NCBI RefSeq assembly: GCF_905171775.1
Contig: NC_053496.1
Span: 178,623,759-178,687,758 of the forward strand
DNA: 64,000 bases
Source: Rana temporaria
Lineage: Eukaryota > Chordata > Amphibia > Anura > Ranidae
Direction of reading: 5' to 3'
Both the position numbers and the translations under genes were made by a program. Below are positions 63,695 through 64,000 of this stretch, in pieces; position 1 is the first letter of the stretch, and each line of letters opens with the position of its first letter. The notes beneath the pieces were generated by a model. That model worked only from the letters and a program-made list of their open reading frames with translations. It searched no databases and was not told where the DNA came from.

Positions 63695-63815
63695 TACAGA
63701 CACAGGAAGTGATACCACAGCTGGAGAGGAAGTGATGTCAGGTGCAGACAGGAAGTAATGTAACTAAGGAACAGGAAGTGATGTAGGGGGGTCTAACAAA
63801 GGAAGTCCCGGGTGA
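63695..63815 (+). promoter_or_regulatory. Putative promoter of gene 6, phased GGAAGT sites
   Basis: GGAAGT at 63705, 63728, 63751, 63774 and 63801: three successive spacings of exactly 23 bp, then 27. This is the clearest example of the phased cluster. Confidence 0.55.
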
Positions 63816-63924
63816 GAGGTGAGTTGTGAGGAAGGAAAGAGAAGATGTTGTTGTAACTGGCAGCAGAGGAGGTAATCACATTATATTTCAATTAGAAGGA
63901 CACAAGGATCTCTACAAGGACATC

Positions 63925-63958
63925 ATGATGGAGAATCAGCCGCCCCTCACATCACCGG
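63925..63958 (+). CDS. ZF gene 6, first coding exon (rest beyond window)
   Basis: Encodes MMENQPPLTSP plus one base, with donor gtaaga at 63959, identical in structure to exon 1 of genes 2 to 5. The upstream exon sequence in frame reads GHKDLYKDI without an ATG. By the array pattern, a sixth FAX-ZF gene continues to the right. Confidence 0.85.
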
Positions 63959-64000
63959 GTAAGAGGAGACTTTATTGTAAAGGAGAGAGCAGTACAGAGG

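Overview
The window looks like nuclear DNA of an anuran amphibian, most likely a ranid-type frog (inference). It carries Krüppel-type C2H2 zinc-finger (ZF) genes whose front exons resemble the KRAB-like and FAX (finger-associated box) exons of frog ZF genes. Everything between them is dense vertebrate transposon sequence: CR1, L2 and L1-like LINEs, hAT, Tc1, Harbinger-like and TTAA-flanked elements. The genes are split by GT-AG introns, and no bacterial signals are present.

Layout: one tandem array of related ZF genes, all on the + strand. Gene 1 has only its terminal ZF exon here (1224-2647, 13 fingers). Gene 2 (11414-22269, 20 fingers), gene 3 (28655-33769, 18 finger positions) and gene 4 (40385-45532, 10 fingers) are complete. 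Gene 5 (53829-58279, 8 fingers) has a lost splice donor and a broken finger array. Gene 6 begins at 63925 and runs off the right edge. Each complete model is: a start exon holding the end of a KRAB-A-like box (MMENQPPLTSP); one to four acidic FAX-type exons, most ending in HTIPHHHQ; a last FAX-type exon (GEERINIKAEV...); and one large exon coding a spacer plus the fingers. Exon lengths and phases (1, 0, 0, 1) sum to whole codons in genes 2 to 5, which supports the models.

The repeating block includes more than the gene. Upstream there is a 64-bp minisatellite (not visible before gene 5) and a cluster of GGAAGT (ETS-core) sites spaced about 23 bp apart. Before every ZF exon lies an intronic module of about 145 bp with 15-19 bp inverted ends. 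After the fingers come decayed finger remnants, a 35/36-bp minisatellite (absent after gene 3) and an L1-like LINE piece, which after genes 2 and 4 is split by an L2-like piece. Comparing blocks gives empty sites for many later insertions, including a 5.8-kb CR1 in gene 2's last intron that is itself split by three elements plus one nested inside one of them.

The ZF proteins are predicted nuclear, sequence-specific DNA-binding factors. The differing helix contact residues suggest each copy reads a different site. No novel enzymatic system, CRISPR array or RNA gene was recognised. The most unusual features are the minisatellite that supplies gene 1's stop codon, the phased ETS-core promoter repeat, the truncated KRAB box, and the exon and finger changes between neighbouring copies.
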